A stretch of 64,000 nt of DNA from Deuterostichococcus epilithicus. Taxonomy: Eukaryota; Chlorophyta; Trebouxiophyceae; Prasiolales; Stichococcaceae. Of the stretch, positions 1 through 13,400 are shown piece by piece (within the stretch, counting starts at the first letter, position 1; each line of letters begins with the position of its first letter). Where the stretch lies: positions 2,356,082 through 2,420,081 of the forward strand of contig JAVTLE010000011.1 of assembly GCA_033439295.1 (NCBI GenBank), in the 5' to 3' direction. A program made the position numbers and the translations under genes. The notes beneath the pieces were generated by a model that saw nothing but the letters and a program-made list of their open reading frames with translations, ran no database searches and had not been told where the DNA came from.

Positions 1-17
1 TGGTTGCTGTCTGGCAG

Positions 18-1442
18 GAGTGGACACACTTCTGGCAGCGGTGCTCAACTCGTCAGAGGTGGCTACGGCGCTGGAGGAGGCTGGTATATCTGGGCGGCAG
101 CTGGCTAGTGCGGTCGAGGAGCTGCGCGGAAGCTCCGCAAAGGTACTGCCCAATCTGTGTGCCAGTTGGAACATTCCAACCGAGAATCAACTTGACTACT
201 GTCAGATCTGCATCGCGATAGCTTGCTTTGTGTGCATGATTCACACCAGCAGCATTAGGCGCGTCGGCTCGGATTGCTGCAGTGCACTTGTGCTTCGAGT
301 TTTGGGGAGAACAGGGCCTGATGCGAGGCAACATATGCTGCTTTGCAGGTCGACTCGCAGACGGGTGACGAGCAGTTCCAAGCGCTGTCCAAGTATGCCG
401 TCGACCTCACGGCAAAGGCGGCCACTCTGGACCCGGTGATCGGGCGGGACGAGGAAATTCGGCGGTGCATCCGCGTGCTGTGCCGGCGCACGAAGAACAA
501 TCCGGTGCTCATCGGCGAGCCGGGCGTCGGCAAGACTGCGATTGTGGAGGGCCTCGCGCAGCGTGTGGTGAGATATAGGGCCATCCTCCTGGCCTGTTAT
601 TCGACTTGGCTTTCTTAGCCGCCGCTTAGCTGGGCAACTTCCCTTCTCATACCACCTGGCTGCAAGGACTCCTGACACGGGTACATGAGTTGCGCGTGTC
701 CAGACCGTCCCCCCTCGTACACCCTGTAACTAAACCACAACACTTTGGTGCTAAACTGCAGGCTTTCGGCTGGCGGAGCACCATTGTGGCTCTGTAGAGC
801 AAGCGTCTGGCAGGCTTGCTCGCCCTCGCTGTCGTTTCAACTTCCACCCACCCACTGACTGGTCCTCATGTCCCGAAACAGGTGAAGGGTGACGTGCCGG
901 AGCACCTCAAACAGACGAAAGTCTTCGCGCTGGACATGGGCTCGCTCGTGGCCGGGGCCAAGTACCGTGGCGAGTTCGAGGAGCGCCTCAAGGCGGTGCT
1001 GAAGGAGGTCACCGATGCGACGGGCGAGATCATCCTGTTCATCGATGAAGTCCACCTTGTGCTAGGTGAGGCCGACCGAGCCTTGCCTCAGGAAGCATTT
1101 TGATGGCACTTGAGGCCGTCCAAGGTTTGTCCTCAGGAGCATTTGATGGCATCTGGGTTGCGGCGTGACTTGCTGCAAGCTACCAGCGATGGTACTGGTG
1201 CTGCCAGGGGGCAGCAGACCATGCCAGCAGCATCAAATGCTGGCAGCAGGTGTCAGATCCCTCCGATGCGCAGCGAGGCAAAATGCATGCTGCTTGTCGG
1301 CTGAAGTCGGCGCCGGCCTTGGTGCAGTGCAATCCGCCAAGCCTGGCACTCACTCCCAAATCCGTCAATGCTCCTCATTGCAGGTGCGGGCAAGGCCGAA
1401 GGCGCCATGGATGCCGCCAACCTGCTGAAGCCGGCGCTGGCG

Positions 1443-1477
<35 letters not shown>

Positions 1478-4400
1478 GGCGGAGTACCGCCAACACATCG
1501 AGAAGGACGCCGCCTTCGAGCGCCGCTTCCAGCAGGTGCGATGTCGTCCCTACCCGACTAGTCTGTGGACAGTGCACGCATACAACCAGCCTCAATGTGG
1601 ACTGCACGAGTACGGACTCAAATGTCATCTGCAGTGCATGCCCTGCGAGTGGTGCAGCCGTCATGCGGAGCTTGGTCTGACAAGCTCAAGGCAGCGCTCG
1701 AGGGTGCACGAGCTGTGTCAGAGCTTGGTTCTTCCCACTCGCCCAGTTGCGTCACATCCTTTCATGCTTGTCCGCAAGCAAGCTTCCAGCTTAATTTCTT
1801 CTCCGCACGAGTGCGGAAAGGGAACAGCAGCGACCCGTCCCCATCTGCACTGCTGCAGGTGATGGTGGCAGAGCCGAGCGTGAGCGACACCATCAACATC
1901 CTGCGGGGACTGTCGGAGCGCTACAGCGGCTTCCACGGCGTCCGCATCGCCGACCGGTGCGCCCGCATCTTTTGTTGCGCAGGGTTTTAGTACATGTCCT
2001 TGGTGCTGCATCGAACACACCACAGTGATGTGTGATTGCCAATGGGCACATGCCGACTGGAGCCTGGGAACGGGTGCACATCTGGTGGATGTACATCGGG
2101 CAGCCACATACACTGCCTTCCTCTTGTTCCCATGCTGACGTGAGGCACAGGAACATTCGGCAGTTTGAACCCTGTTGACATGTTTCTTTTGCCTGGTTCC
2201 TTGCTGCCCGTCAAAAGCCTCATTCTGCAGGGAGGTTGGTCTTTGCGACAGACCGGTGTGTCACTGACCGCTTGCCTGCTGGCAGGTGCAATTTTCATCG
2301 ACAGAATTTGAACAACAACGTCCGTGGTCACGCAGGGCGCTGGTCATCGCGGCTGAGCTGAGCGATCGCTACATCACCGACCGCTTCCTGCCGGACAAGG
2401 CCATCGACTTGGTGGACGAGGCCTGCTCTTCGCTGAAGGTGCAGCTGGACTCGCTGCCGGAGGACATCGACCGGCTGCAGCGCCGCGTCATCGCCCTCCA
2501 GGTGAATGCACCGGCCGATACTCTCGCTTTACCAGGCTGAAACAGCCATTTCAGACATGTCAACCTTGCGGTGCTCCTCCGCCCTGCGGTGCAGTGCGGT
2601 CCAGGCGGTGCTGTCTAGCCGCGCAAACGAAGTGGTCAGCAGGGAGGAGCGCACCTGCCCATCCCTAGCCACCAAACGGTCTGAGAACTGGCACGTCGTT
2701 GACAGTCATCGTCTCAGGTGCCGGAGGCCCCTCGTTGGGAGAAATGAGCATATCGCCAGAGACCTCCACAAGAAGGTTGCCGGGAGCTGGCAGCTCTGCA
2801 GGGCCGCGTTCAGCGGTGCCGACCATCGACATCTCTGATCAGAAGTCCCTTCCTGCTGTGCAGGTCGAGGAGGCTGCCCTCTCGAAGGAGAAGGACAAAG
2901 TGTCAGTGGAGCGGCTGGAGGAGGTGCGGCGGGAGCTGGCGGCGCTGCAGGACGAGCTGCGCCCGGTCCTGAGCCGCTACAAGGGCGAGCGGGAGCGGCT
3001 GCAGCAGCTGCAGGCGCTGCGCAAGAAGAAGGAGGAGCTGCAGGTGAGGAGTTGCTGTACAATTGCATTTCCCGTCCCTTGCAGCTACCCGCCGCAGGGA
3101 GGGCTGGCCACCCGCATTGTGGTGCTTGAAAGCATGTTGTTCTGAGACTCCCCGCACACCTTGTTGCTTGCTGGTGAGCCGCTGACGACCTGAGCAGCGG
3201 AAGCATCTCTGGATGTTCCAGCTGCTGAGTGGTGCGCTGGGCCATCGTCGTGCAGGCAAGGCAGGCAGCATGTGCAACTGGCTTGCAAAAATATTCCACT
3301 GGCAGTTGCCCAGCATCATCAAACTGCCTGAGCTGCAGCAGCAGGAGTTCACGGAGGAAACATCAGCTGAGCCTTGTGGCTGCAGCAGACATCTGCGCAG
3401 CGCTGTGACCTCCTGTAGAATCGCTCGTTGATACCTTGCAAGCAATCTGGTGTCGGTGATTTTACAATATTCGCAAGTTTCGGCAGGTGCGGCTGGAGAT
3501 GCCAGAAATCCTGTAGATTGCTCACGACAACCTTGACAGCAGCTCAGTGTCCTTGAACATGTTTCTGATCATGAACATTTCCTTTATCATGAACTTCGGC
3601 AGGTGCGGCTGGAGATGGCGGAAAACCGTTTGGACCTGGCCATGGTGGCGGACATCAAGTACGGCGCGCTGCAGGAGGTGGAGGATGCGATAAAAAAGCT
3701 GGAGCGGAAGCGCCCCGCGGACCCCATGCTGACAGAAGTCGTCACGCCTGAGGAGATCGCTAAGGTGGGGCTTCGGTTGCTGGCAACCTTCGTAGCAGAT
3801 AATATGACAGCTAACGGCAAGGGGTGCACCAGGTGCTGTGTTGCGGACCCCATGCTGACTGCGGAAGGTAGCCGCGTAGGCTGCCGATGCCTCACATCTG
3901 CTGACGCTGACACCAATGCCCTTGTCAGCATTGGGCCAGCGGGTCAGGGGCGCGAAGCCGGAGTGGGTGCTGCATTCTGACTGTGCATGGCGACGGCCTG
4001 CCGCAGTTGCCGCTGGGGCGCAGTCTCCGCAGCATCAGCAGCCTCCAGGGGGTGCTGCGGCTGTCGCTCTTCTGCCTCTGCGGCAGCACGAGCTTTGCCC
4101 TCGTGCCATGCACTGCTACCTTACTAGTGAAACATTGACTTCATTCAACCACATGTACTTCTGTCAAGAACAAGGAGGGCCGAGCCACCTGGGCTTGCCT
4201 CTACACCAGACCGAGCCATTCATGCGCACTGCTCTAGCTAGTTGTGCTCGGCTCCCATCTGTTCGGCCAGCGAGTGGCACCGCCAGTTCACAGGGCTGAA
4301 CGCTGACTGGTCAAGCAAATCAGCACCTCCACTGCTGCCGCCTCACATCGTCCTCTGGTAACCCCACACCGTGCAGGTGGTGCTCTGGACGTGCGTCTGC

Positions 4401-7400
4401 AGCAGACGTGCCGCACACCACATCAGTGTATATAATCGTTCGCTAGCGCTGGTGTGAGAAGGGCGCAGGTGGTGGCGCGCTGCACGGGCATGTGGTAACG
4501 CCTGGCTGCAGCAGGGGGAGTGCCACGTTCTACTAGGCCCGTCCCTGCTGTGTTCGCCAAATGTCCATGCTGTCTGACCCCAAAAAAACGCCGTACACAG
4601 GTGGTGGCGCGCTGGACGGGCATCCCGGTAACGCGGCTGCAGCAGACGGAGCGCGAGAAGCTGCTGGGCCTGCGGGAGGAGCTGCACAAGCGAGTGGTGG
4701 GCCAGGACAGGGCGGTGGATGTGGTTTCGGACGCGGTGCTGCGCAGCCGCGCGGGGCTGGCAGCCCGCAACCGCGGCTCCAGCTTCCTGTTCCTGGTGAG
4801 ATTGCCTTCCTGTACAATGAGTGTGCGCTGCCATTTAGCACTACAAGAGGAAGCTGCCTGGGCACTGAATCTGGCGTTCCAAGGGCATCTTCGGGACGCT
4901 AGTTGAAGTAGCTGCAGGTGTGGGTGGGAGGCATATCTGCCAGTGGGCTGTCGCTGCAGCGTGGCAAATGCGTGAACAGAGGCGCTCCACCCCTTCTAGC
5001 GATTTGTCCATAGTGCAGCTGCAGCCTTCTGAGTCCGTCCGACCTAGTAGCCACAGCGCCAGCATGCTCTCTTGCACACACAGACTTTATCCAGAAGCAG
5101 CAAGGGCAGCATGGCATTGTCAGCCGATGCTCGTGAGCGCTCCTCGATGTCGGTCGAGAGGCACAGCCAACTTTGGCACCATCGAGGCCTGCGGATGTTG
5201 GGAGTGGGATCCGACACAGCTGTGGCTGCGTGTCGGTGGCTGCTCATCCGTCCCATACGTCATTACTGCAGGACCTGACGATGGTTTCAGCGAGGTGCAA
5301 TTGAACAGGGCCTGCGGTCCTCAACGTGCTTTTGCGAATCAATATTTCCAACACAGATTGCTCCCTGTCCCTGCAGTTACTGGCAGAACGGAGCTGAGCA
5401 ATGCTCCGGCGGCGCTGCTGTGCTATCAGTGCTCCTGATAAGTGCATCGCCTGAACACTACCCGATCGCTGGCAATTCCGCAGGGCCCAACCGGCGTTGG
5501 CAAGACGGAACTTTCCAAGGCGCTGGCGGCGCTGCTGTTTGACGACGAGCGCATGATGATCCGCATTGACATGGGCGAGTACATGGAGAAGCACTCCGTG
5601 TCGCGCCTCATCGGCGCGCCGCCGGGGTATATCGGCCACGACGAGGGCGGCCAGCTGACGGAGGCTGTGCGGTGCGCTTTCATTCATCTTGGCTTGACCC
5701 CGTGCCTGTCCCTGCGTGGTCGCAGGCTGCTCGAAAGACGCGTGGCAAATTGGCACCTGTCAGGAGGATCGTTCGTGACCAAGTGACAAGCTTCTCGTTG
5801 CTCCCACTGGCAGTCAGCTGCGCAGATTGAGACTGCAGACCTCACCTGCTGTCAGCGATCTCGCTGCGCAGATTGAGGTCTGGTGCTTGGGCTGTGCAGG
5901 CTGCCGCATGCTGCATTGCATGGCCCAGCTGAAATGTGCATAGTGCGTGCGCTCTCGCCTCCATGAGCACACAGGATCCAGCATGCATGCAATGCGGATT
6001 GCGGCGGCTGCAATGCCGCCAGAGGCAGCCCCCCTCTCGTTGTGACCCACACCCGCGGTGCATGGTAGTTTCATCGACGTTCTGATTCATCGGGCCATCA
6101 GGCAGGGCTCCAAGTGCAAGTACTGGTCCGGCCACTGACTCGTTTGCTCCTTGCCTCTGCCCCGCAGGCGCCACCCGCATTCCGTCGTGCTGCTGGACGA
6201 GGTCGAGAAGGCGCACCAGGACGTGGTGCGTTCCTCAACTACACTGCAAGCGCCTGATCGTGACTTACACTGGCATGATTGCCTGATGGCCTTGCGGCGG
6301 GTACTTGCCGCCGAGCTGGTGTGGCCCTGCAGCAGCCCCCGGACTCCCTTGGATCACGGTGGCTGCTTTCTGGCAGCCTCTGTGCCGAGTGTCCCACTTG
6401 GTGTGTGCTGCAGCACGATACCAGCTGTGGCGGACGAGCTGTGGTGCACACACAGTAACGAGCCTGTCCGCTACCCACAACTGTGACGCCCAGCGTGACA
6501 AATCCCTTGTGCCCCGCAGATGAATGTACTGCTGTCGGTCATGGACGACGGGCGGCTCACAGACTCCAAGGGCCGCACCGTCAACTTCGCCAACACGCTG
6601 CTCATCATGACCTCCAACCTGGGCTCCGAGTTTCTGCTGGAGGCCGGCAACGACGAGCAGGTGAGTTCTTCGTGTTTACCTTCACAACTTTCCCGTTACC
6701 TCTGTGCGTCTAAATATGCTGTCCAACCTGGGGGCCAAACTGACACCAACAGGCAGGTGCACTCGTCCCTGCCCACTGTCTCTGAGCTATCATATCGAGC
6801 TGGTGCGATGCACACTGCACCTGGAGACTGGCGGCAATGCATCACGCGCTGGTAGCTTTCCGGCTAACAGACTGCGTTTTGACGGTTAGTTCCGCCAGTG
6901 CGCATCTGTGCATCTGCACGGTGCGCCTCTGTGCATCTGCACGGTGCACGCTGTTGAGTCGTACGGTGCGCGCCGTAGAACTGACTGTGCAGTGCAGTCG
7001 CTGCTGCCAGAGGATACCACGCCCAACTCACAATTTCTCTCCTGCTGCTGCGGGGTGCTGACCGCTGCCATGCTTGGTCGCAGCAGTCGTCTGTGCTGTG
7101 CGGCTCAATGTTGAAGCTCCAACCAAAGGCACATCAGCACAGCACGACAGCCGCCCGCACAAGCCACCCGCACAAGCCGCCCCGTCATGCAGCTGCTGTC
7201 GCCATGCCTGACAGCGTGCTGACATCCTGTGTGCAACTCGTCCCGCGCAGAGGCGGCACACGGCGGAGGCGGCGGCGCTGGCGGTGGTGCACCGCCACTT
7301 CCGCCCCGAGTTCCTGAACCGCCTGGACGAGACTGTCGTCTTCGAGGCGCTGTCGCCGCTGCAGCTGCGGGAAATTGCCCGCCTGCAGGTGCGCTGCAGC

Positions 7401-8884
7401 TGCATTGCTATGCTGCGGATTGGCCGATTCTGTTTCTGTTCCCTGTTTCTTGCGCATGGATCGCGCCTGCTCGGTTGCCTGGTCCTTGCCGAGTTGAGAC
7501 CTTGCCACGCTGAGGCCTCTGCTCGATTGGGCCTGCGCTACATATAGCACGTGCCTTGATCAGACTGACCTGCGCAGTGTGAAGCTCGACAGAATGATTC
7601 GCTACCCTGTCGTTTGCGCTCTCCGCTGAATGTTGCCGTCTTTCTGGTGGTCCGCAGGCGTCGAGCATCGCAGAGCGGCTGAAGGGGCGCAGCATTGGCT
7701 TTGCCATCTCTGACGCCGCGCTGGACCTCATCGTTCAGGTGCGTGCTCAGATGCGCACGCGCTTGCCTGGTCTCTGATTTCCCTGCTGGATGCAGCGTTT
7801 CATCTGGGCGGAATTTGCACGATGCATGATGTCCCTGCTGCTGTGTCACAGCCTGCTGCCTCGCACATCGACACTCAGCGGCGGATGCGCCTGCCAGCAG
7901 GCCGCTGCAAGACGGTCCCACCTTGCCCGCCCTGCAGAACTTCTCTCCGTGATGCCGCGCCCTCTGTCGCTAATGATTGCCGGTATCGATGGTCCTCGAA
8001 GTGCACCGTTTCGCACCTCCACTCCCGCGCAGACGGCGTACGACATCCGCTTTGGCGCGCGACCGCTGCGGCGCTGGCTGGAGCAGCACGTGGTCACGCA
8101 GCTGTCGCGGCTCATCGTGTCTGGCGAGCTGCTGGACGGCGGCGCGGTCGCCGTCGATGTGGACACGTGAGCCATCAGAACCTGACCGAAACCTTCTACG
8201 GTGGAGCTGTTGAGGCTGCAATGACGAGAGTTACTGCTTGAGGCCAACCTCCTGAGCAGCAACAGTGCAGCGTTGCTGTTGTCCGACACAGACACGCCAA
8301 CTGCTGCGCAATGGTTGCGGATAGCCATTGCTACTGCACTAAGGGTGCCAGCCTGTGCCCAAAGCACATGTGTCGCCCAAGGGAGCTGGCAGATTGGGCG
8401 TGTTCAGACTTGGTGCCATCTCGCAGCTGAACTGCAGTTGGCTGGTAAGGCTGCATCATGTGCATTCAAGAGCACCTGCGCGCGCTGCCTGCAGGGACGG
8501 GACAGTGGCCAAGAAGCGCAGGACTGGCTCGAGGTGCGCTTTGCGCCTCGCCTGTCTGCGCTGCCGCTGAGTCGCACGGTGCCTGCGCCGCAGGAGCGAG
8601 TCGGGCGGGCGCTCTGGGCACGGGATGGATCAGCCTTCAGCACCGTCTCGGCTTCACACATGTAACTTCTCAAGTTATGTTTGGCGCCGCTCTACTGACG
8701 CGCGGTGGTGTTGTGTTCACGCAGGGCGGCCGAGGCGAAGGAGGGCGCCGTCAAGCTCAAGTACGCCTGCGCGCCGCCGCCGGAGTCGGACAAGAAGGCC
8801 GGCAAGCGCAGCCGGCTGGCGGATGGCTGGGACGAGGACGAGGGGGAAGACGAGGAGGAGGTGGCGGAGGGGCTCATGGGATAA
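18..8884 (+). CDS. HSP101: HSP101/ClpB-type AAA+ disaggregase (5' end outside window)
   Basis: ATP-driven chaperone that threads aggregated proteins apart together with Hsp70/DnaJ. Exons read: 18-142, 349-567, 882-1065, 1384-1535, 1859-1956, 2336-2501, 2864-3043, 3603-3764, 4601-4795, 5484-5671, 6168-6225, 6520-6660, 7251-7388, 7658-7738, 8033-8166, 8725-8884. All phases join, giving about 793 residues. In order they show the end of the Clp-N domain, NBD1 with Walker [10 protein letters not shown] and Walker B ILFIDEVH, the M-domain coiled coil (exons 2864-3764), NBD2 with GPTGVGKTE and [11 protein letters not shown], and the sensor-2 region [11 protein letters not shown]. The tail is acidic ([10 protein letters not shown]), as in cytosolic plant HSP101, so a cytosolic or nuclear place is inferred; no targeting peptide can be judged because the start is missing. 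Introns 7 to 9 hold decayed copies of neighbouring exon edges. Confidence 0.95.
3479..3511 (+). repeat. decayed copy of HSP101 exon edge (exon starting 3603)
   Basis: About 30 bases, including the acceptor AG and the first codons of the exon at 3603, recur almost unchanged 120 bp upstream inside the intron. The copy soon runs into a stop in the exon's frame, so it is not a usable alternative exon. Confidence 0.85.
4463..4515 (+). repeat. decayed copy of HSP101 exon edge (exon starting 4601)
   Basis: This intronic stretch repeats about 53 bases around the acceptor and the first 15 or so codons of the exon at 4601 (the VVARWTGIP segment), with scattered changes and small indels. Confidence 0.85.
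5371..5427 (+). repeat. decayed copy of HSP101 Walker A exon edge
   Basis: An intronic copy, with changes, of the exon beginning at 5484 that carries the second Walker A motif. The glycine-lysine core is altered and the stretch ends in stops. It includes a CAG acceptor, so it is a potential decoy splice site. Confidence 0.8.
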
Positions 8885-10459
8885 GGTTTAGAAATTGGAT
8901 GGCATGGCACGAGGAGGTGCCTGCACATCTGGGGTGACGCGCGTGGGCGTGTAGGAGGCAGATGAGGGCATGCTGGCGACGGCATAATGTGACGCTAGAG
9001 CAGGATAGAAGGATATTTTGTGTGTAGGAGATCACATTGACGGCACAATTTCCTGCAGCCCTTTGTCGCTGCCAGGGGTAGTCGCACATTAAGGACCTTT
9101 CTCGTTTGGGAGCGAGCTGCTCAGTTCCGGGTTCCAGCAGCTCGTTGGGTCGCCGTTCCTTTGCTGCTGCTAGCGGGACGGGCGATCAACTGCAGATCGA
9201 TGATGGCTGACGACCTTTGGCCTGGGTTTCCGTTCACTTTGGTCGTCGCCCTCGTGGCATCTATGAAACCTATGTAAGCGACGCTTCCATTCGCACGGAG
9301 AAAGCATGCCAGCGAGATATGCACCGCCAAGAAAGTCGTTGGTGCCGGATGCAAGAAGCTCCTGCGGTACGGCACGCCACCTCACCTAATTCCCGGAAGC
9401 ACAGCAGCTACGCGTCTCGTTCGTCTCAGCGTTGTGCTAGCAAACATGTCTCCGACATTCAGCCCTCACCGGGCGGCTCTCCTCAGGAGCTGCCTGGATC
9501 CCTGGGCTCGCTGTGTCAACCACGTGGCACCTCGGTCTGCAGCCGGTCAGCGAACGCATGCCACATGAGTCAGGTGCAATAGCTGCAGCCGCCAGCAACA
9601 GAGCAGTCCGGCTGACAGCGAAGTGCTTTGAACCAGCTGGACACACCTTGCTATTGGACATGCGTCGACCCATGCGCGTTTCAGAGCAATTCATGACGAA
9701 ACGTGATCGGATTGAGCCTGTTCGAATTTTTCACGGGCCCACGGCCGAGGCTCCTGACCGATCGCTCCCGATCGCTCGTGATGATGCTAAACAGGCCGCC
9801 TGCACCCGAAACGCATGGGCCCACGGGACATTGGGCCACGAAGCGCACGTGGCCCCTCGTTCTCCTTTGCCAGGCACAGGCCGCTCGGACGGTACTTTCT
9901 GTCGCTGTTGCACGCCTACCAGGGGTGACGGCAGCAAAGTCGCAGATTTCCTCAGGTGCGCCTGCGGTTCTGCCTAAGCATCGCGAACTGCACATTGGCT
10001 GTCGCCTGCCAAGACTCGCAAGATTTCGGTCTCAGGCGGGTCTCGCCTCGTCAGCAGCACCTCTTCTCTTTCGAGCGCAGTCAAGCGAACCAAAGCGCAT
10101 TGTGTCACGCCTGCGCAGGGGCGTGTCGTTTGCTCATAGGAAGTGGCTGGCGCAGCAGGAAGGCGAGCAGCTCGGCAACAAGTGCGGGTACAGGTGTGGA
10201 CCTTTGGCGCGCGCCGCTCACTTGCAATCGTCGGTGAGCACGCCCCTCTGTCTGCTGAGCCATGTCGCAGCGCGCATAATCTGCTGTCGCCGATGTCTAG
10301 TCAGCAGCCAGCCAGCGAGACGACGCGACGCGATGTTGCGTCACTCCAACTATCTCCGCTTGCCCTCGCCAGTCGATTCAGTCGAGCGTTTGCACGCAGG
10401 TCGGTCGGGACGCGACCGGAGGGTAGTCGCTCGCGCAGGCACAGGCCGTTCGCGTCTTG
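8885..10459. other. intergenic region, HSP101 to Rh gene
   Basis: About 1.6 kb with no gene I can support. It should hold the HSP101 3' end and the Rh promoter. I saw no clear TATA box or poly(A) signal. A 257-codon open frame at 9703-10476 looks like chance opening in GC-rich DNA. Confidence 0.5.
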
Positions 10460-13400
10460 ATGACCGCCATGAATAAGTCCGCCGACAAGGAGAAGGTGCA
10501 GCTCTGCTTGTTCCGATTGCCCGTTTTCTTTGTAGAGACCAAGGCAATGGCTAGATCGCCAGTTCCACCGCGAGCTCGCCTTGTGGGTCGGCATCCGGCC
10601 ACAGCCCATGCGCAGCAACAGGTTGCACTCTGCGGCATGCACAATGGTATCCAACGGTTGTCAGTCAGCCTTTGGGTGCTTCAAACGAGGGATGCATCCC
10701 CGAACAGTCCGCCATCTGGAGATAGCGCCATTGCCTGGCTGCGCCGTCACTGGCGAGCTGGCGCATGCGTGTGCTCTGCTGAGGAAGGCCGCCTGCGCCT
10801 GCCAGCCTCTGCTCCCATCCCCTTTAGACCTGCAAGGCGTCCTCACTGTCAGTCTTTGGCGCCTGGCCGCCACCCGCAACTTGTCGGGAGGAACATCGTA
10901 TCTGTGGGATGCGCAGGGCCAGCGGTCACCGACGTACACCCCAGGGCTGCCCTACTTCCGCGCCGACAGCACCCACAGCCTGAACCTGCGCAGCACCTTC
11001 TCTGCCTCTGTGGCGCTGCTGGTGGTCCTCATCCTGCCGATGTACTACGTGTTCGTGCGCTACGCCAGCGGCGTGGAGTTTGAGTGCGGCCCTGTCTTTG
11101 ATTCGAGTCTTTGGTCGCTGTCCTGCGCTGCCGCACGTGGTGGCTTGGCAATTACAGGCCGAAGCCCGGGTGCTGCGCGTCTGCAGCAGCGGCGGCCAGC
11201 CTGTGTCATGCACTTTGCTGGAGGGTGGAAGCTCGCGACACTCTGCGGCTGTGCCTCCGTCTTGCAGCTGCGCAGTCTGGTGCCGCAGGCTGGCAGACGT
11301 AAGTCGACCAGTCACACCGCCCCTGACAGCAAAGTCTTTTGATCACAGGGACCAGGTTGAACGGTACTACACATACTTCCTGGCTGTGGAGGTGAGCTCC
11401 AGACAATCATGCACTGTTTCGGCATCTCTGCGCCTGACATGTCTCTAGCGCAAGTCCGTCACTTGCCTTATTGCGATACGGTGGGGGTTTTCTGACCGCC
11501 GTCACACTTGTACTGAGCTGCAGATCATGGTCTTCGTCGGCTTCGGCTGCCTGATGGTGCGATCCTGGCAGCCGTGCCATGCCCCTGCGCGCGCAGCTGC
11601 TACATGTCCTAGCACAGCGTGCCGCAGACTGGCAAGCAGAATCGCACAGCCTTGGTACCGTTAATCGTGGGCCCAAACCCCGAGCCCAACTGGCCCATAT
11701 TCTATAACATGATATGTTGTGCGATTCTGGCTAGCATCCTGCTCGGTGCAGACCTTCCTGCGGCGCTACTCGTACAGCGCCATCGCCTTCAACTTCTTCA
11801 TATCCGCCTTCGTCATCGTCTACTCGATCCTGTTCATCGGCCTGTTCCAACAGGTTATAACCCATCCCTCTGTATCGAGAACGCTTCAACCAGCAGTGCA
11901 TGCCAGGACAACGGCATGCAGTGTGTCAAATGGTGTTGTTCGCGCTCAAAAGCCATTGAGCATACAGCAATGAAACACTCCCTTGCCGGTATGCACAGAT
12001 CGTTTGGGGCAGCGAGGAGCAAAACCGTGGGGAGAACAAGATCCATGTCGACATGCCGCTGCTGATTGACGGTGGGGACTGCCGTTTCCTGCGTGATCCT
12101 GCTTGTTCCTGGGCGACGTTTGGTGTGCATGCCCAAAGCTGCTGCAAGTCTGTCGCATGCCCAGAAGTCCTGAATGCTACTCACGTTGGCTTGCCCCACG
12201 TCGCATTCGCAGCCACCTTTTGCGCCGCCTCCGCCATGATTGCATTCGGAGCCTTCATTGGCAAGGCCACCCCCACCCAGGTAGGTTTCTGCCTGGGACG
12301 TGTTGTCATACTCAGAAGGCCCAACAAGCCTGCTGAGCCACAGTGCACTGTGTGTTGTGTGTGCTGCCGGGCTTTGGTGTGTGCACCTCCAGCGGGACAT
12401 CAATTGCAGCCGCGGCAGCCTGGTCATCAGCAACTGCTGGACGCCTGCGCAGGTGCTGTGGCTGATGGTCTTCTTCGTGCCGGTGTACGCAATGAACCAG
12501 CAGCTGGTATTCACCGGCCTCAAGGTGCCCCCGCATGTCTGCCCGCTCGTCAAAGCCGCCCAGTTCCATGCGTCGTAAACCCCTTGGACGCCGTGCAGCT
12601 GCCGGTCCGCCCCGCACCTTCTGAGCTGCACAGGCTGTGCAAGAGGCAATCTGCACCGTCGCATCAGCAACAGCACCATCCACCCGTCATGCTAGACAGG
12701 CCGGGGACTGCGCCGAGCGCTGAAACTTGCGTCCCACCGAGGCTGCGGGGTTTGCAATGCTCCAGGGCCTGGACATTGGCGGCTCCATCTCCATCCATGC
12801 CTTTGGCGCCTACTTCGGCCTTGCCGCCAGCTACTTCATCTCCAAGTGCGGCGGCCCCAGATGCCTCGCTTAGGCCGGAGATGCACCCCGAGGACGATGC
12901 ACACTCGATGGGCACTCCTGCATTGTGCTGTCCGACTGCTTCATGTCACGCGCGCATGTGCAGCGTCGCACTGCACATTCGCTGCACTCTGTAGACCGAC
13001 ATAGAACGTGAAACAGTGGTGGCCACTGCACTCCGGCAGGAAGCAGGAGCACTACACGTCCATCAACACCAAGAACGCCGGCAGCTACTACACCGACGTC
13101 TTCTCCATGATCGGCACACTGGCGCTGTGGATCTTCTGGCCCAGCTTCAACGGCGCCCTGGCCTCCTACTCTGCCGAGACGGGTGCGCCCGGACTCCGAT
13201 CCAAAGAGTCGGAAGTTACGCACTGCCTGCCCGCCTCCCGATCCACTGGGACCAAGTGCACACTGGGTGCAAACAACCCCTTAAACCCTGAATGTACCCC
13301 AAGATTTCCCAGTCCTATGCCTGCTCGGCTGCATCAGAGACTGCAGGCACGCCAGCGGTGCACGCGGTGAGACAGACTGTCATCGGGCCCGGGGGCCGCA

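Noticed and set aside
9703-10476. 257-codon open frame upstream of the Rh gene
   Set aside because: No family resemblance, odd composition rich in Arg/Ser/Leu, overlaps the Rh start in another frame; chance open frames of this size are common in GC-rich DNA.
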